45,888 nucleotides of DNA from DAOTWY01 sp003696565. Its GTDB lineage: Bacteria > Chloroflexota > Anaerolineae > Aggregatilineales > Phototrophicaceae. Both the position numbers and the translations under genes were made by a program. The notes below the pieces were generated by a model. That model did not search any database. It was given only the letters and a program-made list of their open reading frames with translations, and was not told the DNA's origin. The stretch spans positions 1 to 45,888 of the forward strand of contig DAOTWY010000076.1 in assembly GCA_034435635.1 (NCBI GenBank), in the 5' to 3' direction. Within the stretch, counting starts at the first letter, position 1. Each line of letters starts with the position of its first letter. Shown here in pieces: positions 8,199-16,603 of the stretch.

Positions 8199-9314
8199 CT
8201 AATCGTCACTTGTATTTTCTGTGTTATCTTCAGTTTGGTCGTCGGCTTGCAAGTCTTCAATGAGATCACCGGTTTCTAGGTCAACACCGGTTTGGATTTC
8301 ACCGTATGCCAGCATTTCTTCTACCTGTGCGACTTTATCATAAATCTCATCTGGGATGGCGGCTTCATGCGGGTTAGCAAAACTGATACCGAAGTTTTCG
8401 GTACTTAACACATAATTGCTACCCCCAGGGAATTCATCAAAACGCCCTTCTAGCAATAGCACCAACATATCATACACACCGACATCAACCCGTTTGAGTG
8501 CGCTACTAATCAAATACTCCGCGCCTTTTACCTCACCACCTTGGAAAGTGGTGTAATACTCATCTTGATCTACACCGATGACCCAAACACCCTCACCAGC
8601 AGCATAAAGGATTCCCCCAGAACCAGTTGGACCCGCTGCACCAAAGATCACATCTGCCCCACGCCGCATAAATTGGGCGGCGGTTGTTGCACCCGCTTCA
8701 GGATCATCAAAGCTGTCATGATATTCACCTAACACTTCAATTTCTACACCACGCTCCTGGGCAGCATAGGCAACACCTTGCTCAAAGCCGTTGCGGAAGC
8801 GGCGCAGCACATTAAAATCAATGCCGTAAATTCCTCCCACGATATGACTTTCGGTCACTAAGCCCGCCAAGTAACCCATTAAAAAGCCTGCTTCATCTTC
8901 ACGGAATTGAATGCCAACGTAGTTAGGTGGACCATCATGCAAATTGTGATCTACGCCGATGAAGTAAATATCTGGGTTTGCCTCAGCGGCTTCTGTGGTT
9001 ACCCCTTGCATCTGGAAACCAACAGTGATGATGACTTGGTAGCCATCCTCAATACACTGAGCGATATTTTCCCCCCAATCTGAGGCATCTTCTGAAACCA
9101 AATAGATCGTGTCTTCCAGTCCAAAATCAGAAGCAGCTGCTTGCATGCCTTCATAAGCAGCTTGGTTAAACGTGCCATCATCTACACGCCCAATATTCAA
9201 GACCATACAAACACGGGTGATGTCATCGGCTTGTTCATCATCCGCCTGTTGAGCAGACACCGTTAAAACAATCACACATAAAACAAGCCATATCAGCGAT
9301 ATTTTTTTAAGCAC
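8199..9314 (-). CDS. BMP-family (PnrA-like) solute-binding protein
   Basis: A 371-residue exported binding protein of the Bmp/PnrA group, which usually delivers nucleosides to ABC importers. Family marks include DGTFNQAAYEG near the start, the QMQGVTTEAA region, and FGAAGPTGSGG followed by VIGVDQDEY. The signal peptide (about 1-21, ending VSA) has no lipobox cysteine, so it is probably not a classical lipoprotein. The extreme C-terminus is a highly acidic tail rich in D, E, T and N. The start is GTG at 9314, with AAGGAG eight bases upstream. No permease or ATPase gene is adjacent. Either the transporter is elsewhere or the protein acts as a sensor partner of the kinase downstream on the same strand. 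Confidence 0.85.
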   Translation of the reverse strand: MLKKISLIWLVLCVIVLTVSAQQADDEQADDITRVCMVLNIGRVDDGTFNQAAYEGMQAAASDFGLEDTIYLVSEDASDWGENIAQCIEDGYQVIITVGFQMQGVTTEAAEANPDIYFIGVDHNLHDGPPNYVGIQFREDEAGFLMGYLAGLVTESHIVGGIYGIDFNVLRRFRNGFEQGVAYAAQERGVEIEVLGEYHDSFDDPEAGATTAAQFMRRGADVIFGAAGPTGSGGILYAAGEGVWVIGVDQDEYYTTFQGGEVKGAEYLISSALKRVDVGVYDMLVLLLEGRFDEFPGGSNYVLSTENFGISFANPHEAAIPDEIYDKVAQVEEMLAYGEIQTGVDLETGDLIEDLQADDQTEDNTENTSDD

Positions 9315-9480
9315 AATGGTCTCCTTTTGCCATATATTCTAACGATTCTGCGATAAGATCACCACATTTTCTACTATATTGTAACGGATAATCAATCATC
9401 ATGAAATAAAGGTAAAAGCATCTTTAAGATCATTCGATATAATAAAAAGCGATTTTACGCATGATACACCAGGAGGGGAT

Positions 9481-10056
9481 ATGCATCATCAAAAAGCACT
9501 TAAACAATTAATTGAGGGGAATCGTCGGTTTGCCGCCATGAAGCAAAAACATCCGCATCAAACCCACGCCCACCGCCAAGAGTTGGTAGAAGGTCAACAT
9601 CCATTTGCAGCAATTTTAAGTTGTTCGGATTCGCGGGTGCCGTCTGAAATTGTGTTTGACCAGGGATTAGGAGATTTATTCATCGTGCGGACAGCCGGGC
9701 ACACGATTGATGATCTGGTTATTGCCAGTTTAGAATATGCTGTTTTTGTGTTAAAAGTCTCGTTGATTATGGTGGTTGGGCATGAGCAATGTGGCGCGGT
9801 AACAGCTGTGTTAACTGGGCAAGAATTGCCAGGGCATTTACCGGCATTAGCACATCACTTAAACCCTGCATTAGAGTCTATTGACACACAAGCCGATCAT
9901 GCCATCGAAACTGCTATCAAAATTAATTCATGCTATACCGCCCGTACGTTGATTAACCACAGTGAGGTTTTACGCCAAGCAACCGAAGCCGACCAATTAA
10001 GAATTGTCCCGGCATATTACGACCTAAAAACAGGTGTCATTGAACTTTTGGCATGA
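9481..10056 (+). CDS. Beta-class carbonic anhydrase
   Basis: A 191-residue zinc enzyme interconverting CO2 and bicarbonate in the cytoplasm. The zinc ligands and catalytic dyad are visible: Cys48, Asp50 and Arg52 in CSDSRVP, and His101 and Cys104 in GHEQCGAV. The length is usual for the family and no signal peptide is present. The start is fixed by AGGAGGGG just upstream of the ATG. It is transcribed away from the BMP gene, with a 166-base gap between them, and seems to be a single-gene unit. Confidence 0.93.
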   Translation: MHHQKALKQLIEGNRRFAAMKQKHPHQTHAHRQELVEGQHPFAAILSCSDSRVPSEIVFDQGLGDLFIVRTAGHTIDDLVIASLEYAVFVLKVSLIMVVGHEQCGAVTAVLTGQELPGHLPALAHHLNPALESIDTQADHAIETAIKINSCYTARTLINHSEVLRQATEADQLRIVPAYYDLKTGVIELLA

Positions 10057-10135
10057 TGTCACAAAAGCATCACCTAAAACGCTGATTATGCTCAAGAACT
10101 TGCATAAAAATTTATATTTTTCATGGACATATGGT

Positions 10136-10163
10136 TTGAATCTTTATACACTAAGAGTATAGT
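10136..10163 (+). promoter_or_regulatory. Sigma70-like promoter of the WEGGGGW peptide gene
   Basis: TTGAAT (10136-10141) and TATAGT (10158-10163) are separated by 16 bases and precede the ATG at 10191. Inverted arms CATGGAC (10122-10128) and GTCCATG (10162-10168) bracket the promoter, which suggests an operator. AAAGGAAG provides the ribosome binding site. Confidence 0.5.
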
Positions 10164-10190
10164 CCATGTAATTTCAAAGGAAGTTGGACA

Positions 10191-10316
10191 ATGAAACGTG
10201 TTCGTATTATTCTTGTTGCACTCGTGTTAGTTGTCGGCGTGATGGCAGTTAGCGCGCCGGTCTTTGCTGCATCTAACCCACCGGCGATTAGCTGGGAAGG
10301 CGGCGGGGGCTGGTAA
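10191..10316 (+). CDS. Secreted mini-peptide precursor ending in WEGGGGW
   Basis: A 41-residue ORF. It begins MKRVRIILVALVLVV and ends AISWEGGGGW. Residues 1-26 form a textbook signal peptide: basic start, hydrophobic core, and the cleavage-site pattern APVFA before ASNPP. Cleavage would release a peptide of about 15 residues ending WEGGGGW. The gene has AAAGGAAG upstream, its own promoter-like boxes and a strong terminator right after the stop, so it is likely a real, separately expressed gene. The next gene encodes a larger secreted protein with the identical last seven residues. No known family is recognised. It may be a secreted signal, a RiPP-like substrate or a minimal sorted protein. 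Confidence 0.75.
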   Translation: MKRVRIILVALVLVVGVMAVSAPVFAASNPPAISWEGGGGW

Positions 10317-10322
10317 TAAAAG

Positions 10323-10351
10323 CCAGGGAGTATTCCCTGGTTTTTATTATT
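10323..10351 (+). terminator. Terminator of the mini-peptide gene
   Basis: A 7-bp GC-rich stem (CCAGGGA at 10323-10329, TCCCTGG at 10334-10340) with a tetraloop is followed by TTTTTATTATT. It starts seven bases after the stop codon. Confidence 0.9.
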
Positions 10352-10559
10352 CCTAAAAACGTAAAAAACGCTGTTTATTCATAAAAAAAGCTATATAGTT
10401 TATTGAATAATACCTAGCACTCTGTATACACTTTAGGCATCGTTCAATCAATAACCACCCATCGATGTCATCAAACGACAAGAATAAATCGAGATGGTGG
10501 TCTTAATCAACCTTATCCAAACATGAACCCGTTGGATGAGGTATCACATGGAGGCTTTA
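10352..10559 (+). other. Intergenic region with imperfect hairpin before the second WEGGGGW gene
   Basis: This 208-base gap is AT-rich at its left end. It contains a near-perfect inverted repeat: an ACCACC-CATCGAT-like arm at 10454-10466 faces an ATCGA-GATGGTGGT arm at 10488-10501, with one bulge. This may be an operator or leader hairpin. GGAGG at 10550-10554 is the ribosome binding site for the ATG at 10560. Confidence 0.4.
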
Positions 10560-11102
10560 ATGAAAATTGCACGCATATTTGCACTAAGTTTAGTTTTAAT
10601 GATCGGTGTTATGCTGATCCATGCACAGGATGACACGCTGCCCGATGACACAAGCGGTGTTATTGCCCATGTCATTGATAGCGGCACAATGATTGATAAC
10701 GGCGACGGCACATTTTTGTTGACAGTCAGTAGTCCGTTGGACTATGCACCATCTGTCATTACCAGTGCTGAATTTTTCCGTACGTTTAACTACCCACTCT
10801 TAGAACTTGCTAGTGATTGGGAATTTGCGCCGGATTTGGAAGTTCCGGCTGTGCTGGATATGGGGGATGTGGTCTTAGAGCTAGTGTTGACTGCTCCCAC
10901 AATTGACCCCCTAACAAACGAGGTCACCTATTTGGTTGTTAGCGCAACCGGTTTAGAAGAAGGAAAAGATGGTTTTGAACTGCCAGAGATTGAAGCGGGC
11001 AGTTTGATGATCAACATGGATTACACCTTTGTTGAAGGTATGATTGCCGGACGTACAGAACGCATCAACAGCACCCGCTGGGAAGGCGGCGGTGGTTGGT
11101 AA
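10560..11102 (+). CDS. Secreted protein of unknown function ending in WEGGGGW
   Basis: 180 residues from the ATG at 10560, chosen because GGAGG lies five bases upstream; in-frame ATGs at 10536 and 10548 lack this. Residues 1-23 form a signal peptide ending IHA before QDD. The mature part is acidic and looks beta-rich; no domain is recognised. The last residues, RWEGGGGW, repeat the seven-residue end of the mini-peptide 0.8 kb upstream, and the coding bases there are nearly the same. The C-terminal tag is preceded by the basic, polar stretch RTERINST, as expected for an exposed tail. A terminator follows, and then the C11 peptidase gene. A shared sorting or processing tag is inferred. Confidence 0.8.
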   Translation: MKIARIFALSLVLMIGVMLIHAQDDTLPDDTSGVIAHVIDSGTMIDNGDGTFLLTVSSPLDYAPSVITSAEFFRTFNYPLLELASDWEFAPDLEVPAVLDMGDVVLELVLTAPTIDPLTNEVTYLVVSATGLEEGKDGFELPEIEAGSLMINMDYTFVEGMIAGRTERINSTRWEGGGGW

Positions 11103-11127
11103 AATTTTTTTCTATATATTCTATAGC

Positions 11128-11159
11128 AGGAGCAAGTCAATGCTCCTGTTTTTATTTTC
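11128..11159 (+). terminator. Terminator after the second WEGGGGW gene
   Basis: An 8-bp stem (CAGGAGCA at 11128-11135, TGCTCCTG at 11142-11149) with a six-base loop is followed by TTTTTATTTT. It separates the WEGGGGW gene from the peptidase gene, although read-through over 30 bases is possible because no good promoter is visible between them. Confidence 0.85.
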
Positions 11160-11187
11160 AGATACACTATGCGGGAGTAACACACTC

Positions 11188-14100
11188 ATGAGGAGAAGTA
11201 TATTTTTAATCTTTATACTCACGATTTTGCTTTCTACAACGGTCATAGCAGCACAAGAAAACCCCACCCGCACTGAGGAAGGCACCATTAGCAACGCAAC
11301 CCCATATATCATATATGACCTAGAAATTGAACAAGACGGCACGTTGATTATTCTGGATATTGTGCCAAAAGATGCAGAAAGCGGCTTAGATACCTTACTT
11401 TATTTAGTTGATTCAAACAACAATATCATTGCGGAAAATGATGATCGTCCCGGGGCAGCACCGGGGGATTTTAGCTCACGCATTGAATTTCCACAGGCAA
11501 GCGCCGGGCATTATCATGTGGTCGCCACACGTTATAACGTACTTGATGGCACCAGTGAGGGGGATTTCATCCTAACGATTGAAACGTCCTTACCGGATGA
11601 AACCAACAACGTGCAGTATGATACCAGCCCAGAGGCTTTAGCGGCGGCAGGTTTTCCGATATATGACACGCCACATCCCCGTTCCACCTGGACGGTATTA
11701 GCCTATTATGGGGCAGATACCAATCTAGAAGGTGCGATTATCAATGATTTTAAGGAATTTGAACGCGCAGGGGGTAGCACAGATAGCGTACGAGTGCTGG
11801 TGTTGATGGATCGCTCACCGGAATATTCCACTGCCAGCGGGAACTGGTTCGGCGCACGGTTGTTTGAAGTCACGGCAGATACCAGCGGCGTAACAATTGA
11901 AGCTGGGGATTATGATGCCATTGAACTATCCACTGTGCCGCTGGCAGACTTAGGCGAATCAGTTGATAGTGGTGATGGGTCGTTACTAGCGAAGTTTTTA
12001 GTTTGGGGCGTACAAAATTATCCGGCAGATCATTATGTGGTAGCAATGGGCAGTCATGGCGCAGCGTGGCGTGGGATCATCACCGATAACACAGCCAACA
12101 ACAGCATCATCTCTTTACCAGAATTGCATGAGGCATTTTCCGTAGCAACACAAACAGCCGGCGTAGATAAATTTACCCTGCTGATTAACGATGCCTGCCT
12201 AATGAGCAGTGTTGAGTATCACAGCGCGGTTTCACCATTTTTTAACTATTCCCTGGCTTCACCGGAAATTGTGGTTGACCCGGCATTAGATATGACCTTA
12301 TTTACGGAAAGCATTCGTTCAGAAGATGTGACGCTACCGATTTTAGGGGCGAGCTTGGTGGATACTTACGTCAACCGTGATATTCAACTAAGACCTGGAC
12401 CGGATACGGTTTTTTTAACATATGCCGTTACAGACCTGAACCGCTTTCCAAGTGTGGAAAGCGCGATCGAAGATTTTGCTGATTTCTTTTTGACAGACCC
12501 AATTAAATATGGTGCGATTTTAGGGCGGGCACGGGCAAATACATATGTCTATTCCGGCTTTTTGAACAATGATAACCTGGTTGACCTAGGTAACTTAATG
12601 GAACAAGTCATCGATTTAGCAGACCCGCTAGAGGATACGGAACTGATTACCCGAGCACACGCCGTTTTAGATGCGCTAGACGCAGCCGTGGATTATGGTA
12701 ATGGGGGGGCGGTTGTCACACGTCAAACCTACACGTATCACAATATTTATTTTCCTGCACACAGCCGCAACTTTAACCCTGACTATTTTGAAGAAGGTTA
12801 TTTAGGAGATTGGGCGGCGATGCTCCGTGCTTATTACAACACATTAACCCCAAAACAATGGACGCTTGGAGAAATCACCTTCAGTTTTCATCAACCTATT
12901 GCCCCGGCTGTTAACATCACCAGTGTCTATCCAGTCACCGATGTGAGTATTTATACCGGCATTGAGGTGCAAGTGGAAATTGTTGGGCGGAACATCTCCG
13001 GCATTGAGGCAATTGTCGATCAAATTCAGCCGGATGGCAGACGGATTCGGATGGTCAACAAAGATGTGTTGGTGGTGCGCGGGTCTGGGGATAATATCGA
13101 ACGTGTGAATGATTGGGACGATGGCGTAAACGTACCAACTAGCACCACAACCTTAACGTGGGATGTCGCATTACCTGTGGTGACAGATGGCACAAACACA
13201 TATTTTGAGTTACTTAACATCGGTGAGGAAGTCGCAACATTAGATGGGCGGTATCGTGAGCCAGGCAGCGAACAGTGGAACACAGTCAGTTTAGTGTTCG
13301 ACCGTGAAACGGGTACATTGCAACGGGTGGTTAATCAGGCAGAAAGTAATAACGCTGTTGCAGTGGTGAATATTCCGCCTGGATCAGACTTTGAATCATT
13401 CCGCTATATTGTCACGCCGGATGGGCGCGTTTCCGTCCAACCGGGCAATCAATATGTGTGGCATGAAGGTGGTTTGAGCTGGCACGAACAGCCCGCCCCT
13501 ACTGGTGAATATGAAGTCGGCTTTGTGGTTTCAGCATTCGGTGGCACACAGGGTTTTGCTTCTGTGTCTTTTTCAATTCATAACGATAATGCTGATCCTA
13601 ACTATCGCGCGGGTATCCGTACACGTCAGGGCTTTTCGTTAGTCTATCCAGTGGAATGGGAGCCGCTGGCGTTTTTCCCCAATGAGAATTGGTTCCGAAC
13701 CAGCAATAGTAATAACACCGAAAACTTTACGCTATATCCTGGGTTTGGCGTTACCGAAAATGACCCCCACCAAGTCATTGAGGCGGTGCTTAACGCTTTT
13801 GATATGCGTTTGATTACAGGTACAGAAATCCGAGAAATTACTGTAGATGGTTTCCCCGCCTTAGAATTTGACTATCGTTATGACCGTGGTGAGGGTACGT
13901 ATATCGGGCGTGGTTTTGCGGTCTTTCGTGAAAATTCCATTCCACAGGGTTTAGTATTTGGCGCAGAAACTAGCACGAATGCCAGCCGATTATCAGAAAT
14001 TTACACGATATTGCAGGAAAACATCACTTTGTTTGACCCAGGTCCAATTTTACAAGCGAACACTGGGCAGTGGGTGCTGTTAAACCCCAATAACTCCCCT

Positions 14101-15048
14101 GTCCCTTATACTATTTTCCCAGTCTTACGCAGTTGGGCACCCGGTGATGGGCTTTCCGATGATTTCTTTTTCATCCGCCCAAGCGATGACCAACAAAATA
14201 ACACCTTCTTTGCAATTGGTGTGTTGCCATCATTCAGTAGCCAACAAGCTGGTGTAGAGGCGGTATTATCTGATTATGTCTCCGGCACATTAGAAAACTA
14301 TCGTCTGCTTGATAACCGTCTATTTTCCGGGAAGTACCAAAATTGGTACACAGGTATTTATACTGGCACGCGGGATACTACACCGGTTATCGGTCGGGTT
14401 TATGTCACGCTGGATAGCCAACGCAGTTACGTGCTATGGATGGAAGCCCCAAATACTGATACAGGCACACAAACTTATGCCAATGTGTTAGAGCCGATGG
14501 TTGACCGGTTTGAAATTGTCCCCATTCCATTGGAGCAATTAGGTGTAATTCCGCATGAAGTTAATCAGGGTCCAACATCTATTGCAGCGGCGACGGATGA
14601 TGAGCCTGCACTCTTGATGCGTTATGACGGGCGTACATTCGCAGTTTATAACCGCTTACCCAACACCAACATCGATATCAGTGATCTGAGTTTTGTTCAA
14701 AACGCCGGAACCGAGGCAGAAATCCGGTTTAATGCCACACAATGGACAGCTGGCGGCACGGATTCTGTCCGCCCGGCAGATTGCTATCAGGTTTGGAAGC
14801 CGGATTACACCGAATTGGTGCGCAATGACTACCCAACAGATATTTGTAATTGGCGGCAAGGGTTTGGTCCAACACAACATACGTTCTGGCTTAGTACCGA
14901 AGCCGGTACAACATTCCAGGTTTATCGCGGTGAGGAATTGCTGGCGACATGTTTGGCGGTGCGTCCGGTCGATTCAATTGACTTTGTGGAGCGTGGAGAA
15001 CGCGGCACAGAAATGAGCTGCTTGGCAGATTTAACGCCAGGGGAATAA
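11188..15048 (+). CDS. Very large secreted C11 (clostripain-like) peptidase
   Basis: 1286 residues from the ATG at 11188 (GGGAG 10 bases upstream). An in-frame start at 11044 would run through the terminator. Order: signal peptide (about 1-23), a PPC-like beta domain (about 28-130), a clan CD C11 peptidase domain (about 165-480), then beta-sandwich-like and unknown segments to the end. The catalytic dyad is intact: His290 in GSHGAAWRG and Cys337 in NDACLMSS. C11 enzymes are calcium-dependent cysteine peptidases that usually cut after Arg or Lys. The protein is more than twice the length of clostripain, with 800 residues of extra C-terminal modules. It follows two genes whose secreted products end in WEGGGGW, so it may process or anchor them. 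Cleavage specificity is not visible. Confidence 0.85.
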   Translation: MRRSIFLIFILTILLSTTVIAAQENPTRTEEGTISNATPYIIYDLEIEQDGTLIILDIVPKDAESGLDTLLYLVDSNNNIIAENDDRPGAAPGDFSSRIEFPQASAGHYHVVATRYNVLDGTSEGDFILTIETSLPDETNNVQYDTSPEALAAAGFPIYDTPHPRSTWTVLAYYGADTNLEGAIINDFKEFERAGGSTDSVRVLVLMDRSPEYSTASGNWFGARLFEVTADTSGVTIEAGDYDAIELSTVPLADLGESVDSGDGSLLAKFLVWGVQNYPADHYVVAMGSHGAAWRGIITDNTANNSIISLPELHEAFSVATQTAGVDKFTLLINDACLMSSVEYHSAVSPFFNYSLASPEIVVDPALDMTLFTESIRSEDVTLPILGASLVDTYVNRDIQLRPGPDTVFLTYAVTDLNRFPSVESAIEDFADFFLTDPIKYGAILGRARANTYVYSGFLNNDNLVDLGNLMEQVIDLADPLEDTELITRAHAVLDALDAAVDYGNGGAVVTRQTYTYHNIYFPAHSRNFNPDYFEEGYLGDWAAMLRAYYNTLTPKQWTLGEITFSFHQPIAPAVNITSVYPVTDVSIYTGIEVQVEIVGRNISGIEAIVDQIQPDGRRIRMVNKDVLVVRGSGDNIERVNDWDDGVNVPTSTTTLTWDVALPVVTDGTNTYFELLNIGEEVATLDGRYREPGSEQWNTVSLVFDRETGTLQRVVNQAESNNAVAVVNIPPGSDFESFRYIVTPDGRVSVQPGNQYVWHEGGLSWHEQPAPTGEYEVGFVVSAFGGTQGFASVSFSIHNDNADPNYRAGIRTRQGFSLVYPVEWEPLAFFPNENWFRTSNSNNTENFTLYPGFGVTENDPHQVIEAVLNAFDMRLITGTEIREITVDGFPALEFDYRYDRGEGTYIGRGFAVFRENSIPQGLVFGAETSTNASRLSEIYTILQENITLFDPGPILQANTGQWVLLNPNNSPVPYTIFPVLRSWAPGDGLSDDFFFIRPSDDQQNNTFFAIGVLPSFSSQQAGVEAVLSDYVSGTLENYRLLDNRLFSGKYQNWYTGIYTGTRDTTPVIGRVYVTLDSQRSYVLWMEAPNTDTGTQTYANVLEPMVDRFEIVPIPLEQLGVIPHEVNQGPTSIAAATDDEPALLMRYDGRTFAVYNRLPNTNIDISDLSFVQNAGTEAEIRFNATQWTAGGTDSVRPADCYQVWKPDYTELVRNDYPTDICNWRQGFGPTQHTFWLSTEAGTTFQVYRGEELLATCLAVRPVDSIDFVERGERGTEMSCLADLTPGE

Positions 15049-15061
15049 CCCAACACAAAGC

Positions 15062-15097
15062 AGAACGATGTGGGTCAGCCTACATCGTTCTTTTTTT
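15062..15097 (+). terminator. Terminator of the C11 peptidase gene
   Basis: A perfect 10-bp stem (AGAACGATGT at 15062-15071, ACATCGTTCT at 15082-15091) is followed by a run of seven T residues. It lies 14 bases after the stop. Confidence 0.92.
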
Positions 15098-15188
15098 GAC
15101 ACGTTGATCATCATCTTTTCATACCGCTTTTATCAAACGCCCCTAAGCTGAAAAAAACAGATGAATAATAAAGAGAGCTTAAAAAAAC

Positions 15189-15611
15189 ATGGCGATCGAT
15201 TTATATTGGGATGATGAGGATCAAACTGTTTTATTGTGTGTGTTTAACCAAGGTTGGACATGGGAAGAGCTGTTCGACACCTTAAATCAGGTTCGGGAGA
15301 TTACCAGCCAGCGTGATGAAGAAATCGGCGCGATGATCATCCTAAATAAGGGGGCGATGCTGCCGGCGGGGTCTATTTTCACCATGGAAACAAGAGCAAA
15401 AGCCAAGAAATTATTGCAGATGAGTGCGGCAGGCAAAGGTCCAATTGCAATCGTAGGGATGAACGCCATGATTCAGGCGATCATCCAAGGGTTTAAAATG
15501 TTAGACCGGCAAGCGTTAAATGAGGTATATTTTTGTGATACAGCAGAAGAAGCCCGCACTAAACTACACCAACGTTTGATGTCTCCCAATAGACCATCAT
15601 CTGCTCTTTAG
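15189..15611 (+). CDS. STAS/SpoIIAA-like small protein
   Basis: A 140-residue cytoplasmic protein with alternating strands and helices. It begins IDLYWDDEDQTVLLCVFNQGWTW and contains a hydrophobic strand MIILNKGAMLPAG. The size and pattern resemble SpoIIAA/STAS-like proteins, and the gene at 16604-16996 has the same layout (short strand pair, WxxxE-like helix, later DSVQEG or DTAEEA motif before the last helix). Enzymatic residues are not evident; a protein-interaction role is likely. The 3' end overlaps the converging phospholipase C-like gene by 53 bases. The family call is tentative. Confidence 0.6.
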   Translation: MAIDLYWDDEDQTVLLCVFNQGWTWEELFDTLNQVREITSQRDEEIGAMIILNKGAMLPAGSIFTMETRAKAKKLLQMSAAGKGPIAIVGMNAMIQAIIQGFKMLDRQALNEVYFCDTAEEARTKLHQRLMSPNRPSSAL

Positions 15612-16305
15612 CATGGGTATACATTCCGCTTTCCACTTGCTGCACCAGTGTTGAGGGCACATGCGCCCAAAGGCGTGCCTGTACTGCTGCTGGGTCATTC
15701 AGCACCGCCTCAATCTCTTGCGGAGATCGGTTAATGCGCTGGCTAAAAATATCAAGCGTTTGGCTTTTCCCGCCCGGTTTGATCTGTTGATAAATCAGAT
15801 CACGCCAATAGCACAAGTCTTTATCTGGCATAAATGGCAGCCAATTTTGAGGTGTTGCTTGCGCTAATGCCTGTGGCTGCCAATTTTCAAGCACGTTAAG
15901 ATCACGGGTATCCATGTGAATCAAAAGGATATGCAGCATAAAAAACCGTTCATCTAGGCTTGCCCATTCTCGCCTGCCAAAATACGGCTCGGTCAGGTTG
16001 AGTGTCCAATATTCATCAACCGAAAGATGCGCCACATACCCAGCAAGAAATACCTGATGCGCCGTATCATGGGGATGCATCAACTGAGGAAAATGATTGA
16101 CCATAACACGCCAAGGATGGTCATCCATCGGTTTACCATACTGATAAAAATGCGTATCCGCGCGGGCAGTCCCCGCCCCAACCCGGGCATCCGCGGCGAT
16201 ATTCCCTAACAAAAACGCCTCTTTGTGTTGCTGTAATGTATGGCTGATTGGAACATCATGAAGTAGTCGCTGAGCAATCGCTAAATGCGTGAATGGTGTT
16301 GGCAT
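15559..16305 (-). CDS. Zinc-dependent phospholipase C-like protein
   Basis: A 248-residue protein resembling the zinc-dependent phospholipase C domain found in many bacteria. Recognisable are the N-terminal PTPFTHLAIAQRLL, the GNIAADARV segment, DTHFYQ, and FLAGYVAHLSVDEYW, which supply the His and Asp residues expected for metal binding. There is no signal peptide, unlike secreted clostridial toxins, so a cytoplasmic hydrolase acting on a phosphoester is more likely. The last 17 codons overlap antiparallel with the STAS-like gene. No operon partner is visible. The fold is fairly sure; the substrate is unknown. Confidence 0.75.
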   Translation of the reverse strand: MPTPFTHLAIAQRLLHDVPISHTLQQHKEAFLLGNIAADARVGAGTARADTHFYQYGKPMDDHPWRVMVNHFPQLMHPHDTAHQVFLAGYVAHLSVDEYWTLNLTEPYFGRREWASLDERFFMLHILLIHMDTRDLNVLENWQPQALAQATPQNWLPFMPDKDLCYWRDLIYQQIKPGGKSQTLDIFSQRINRSPQEIEAVLNDPAAVQARLWAHVPSTLVQQVESGMYTHAKEQMMVYWETSNVGVV

Positions 16306-16537
16306 GGCACGGTATCCTATCGTTTAGCTGTTGATCGTTAAGAAATTCTAGCGCGTGAGGATAAATCCCGCAGGCTAGCGTTTGATTGCCTCATGAATGA
16401 AGCTGAATTGAAACAATTACACGTAAAAAGACCATAAACGGGCTAAATCCAGAAGAAACTCTTGTTATCATATCAAGGGATTGTCGAAATTTCAGCGGAT
16501 AGAATATCGTAAAGATATAACAACATATTCATAAAAT

Positions 16538-16580
16538 CTCAATTTTCAAACAACACTTTCGCAATCATAATAAAATTGAG
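16538..16580 (+). promoter_or_regulatory. Inverted repeat upstream of the second STAS-like gene
   Basis: Nine-base arms CTCAATTTT (16538-16546) and AAAATTGAG (16572-16580) are separated by 25 bases, just before the ribosome binding site AGGGG (16591-16595). The 298-base gap upstream of this gene holds no other feature that I can support. It may be an operator or leader stem. Confidence 0.35.
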
Positions 16581-16603
16581 TTTAGTATTAAGGGGTGTGC
16601 AAT

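Noticed and set aside
11044..11187. Longer N-terminus for the C11 peptidase
   Set aside because: It would overlap the WEGGGGW gene and run through a strong terminator; the ATG at 11188 has a ribosome binding site and gives a signal peptide.
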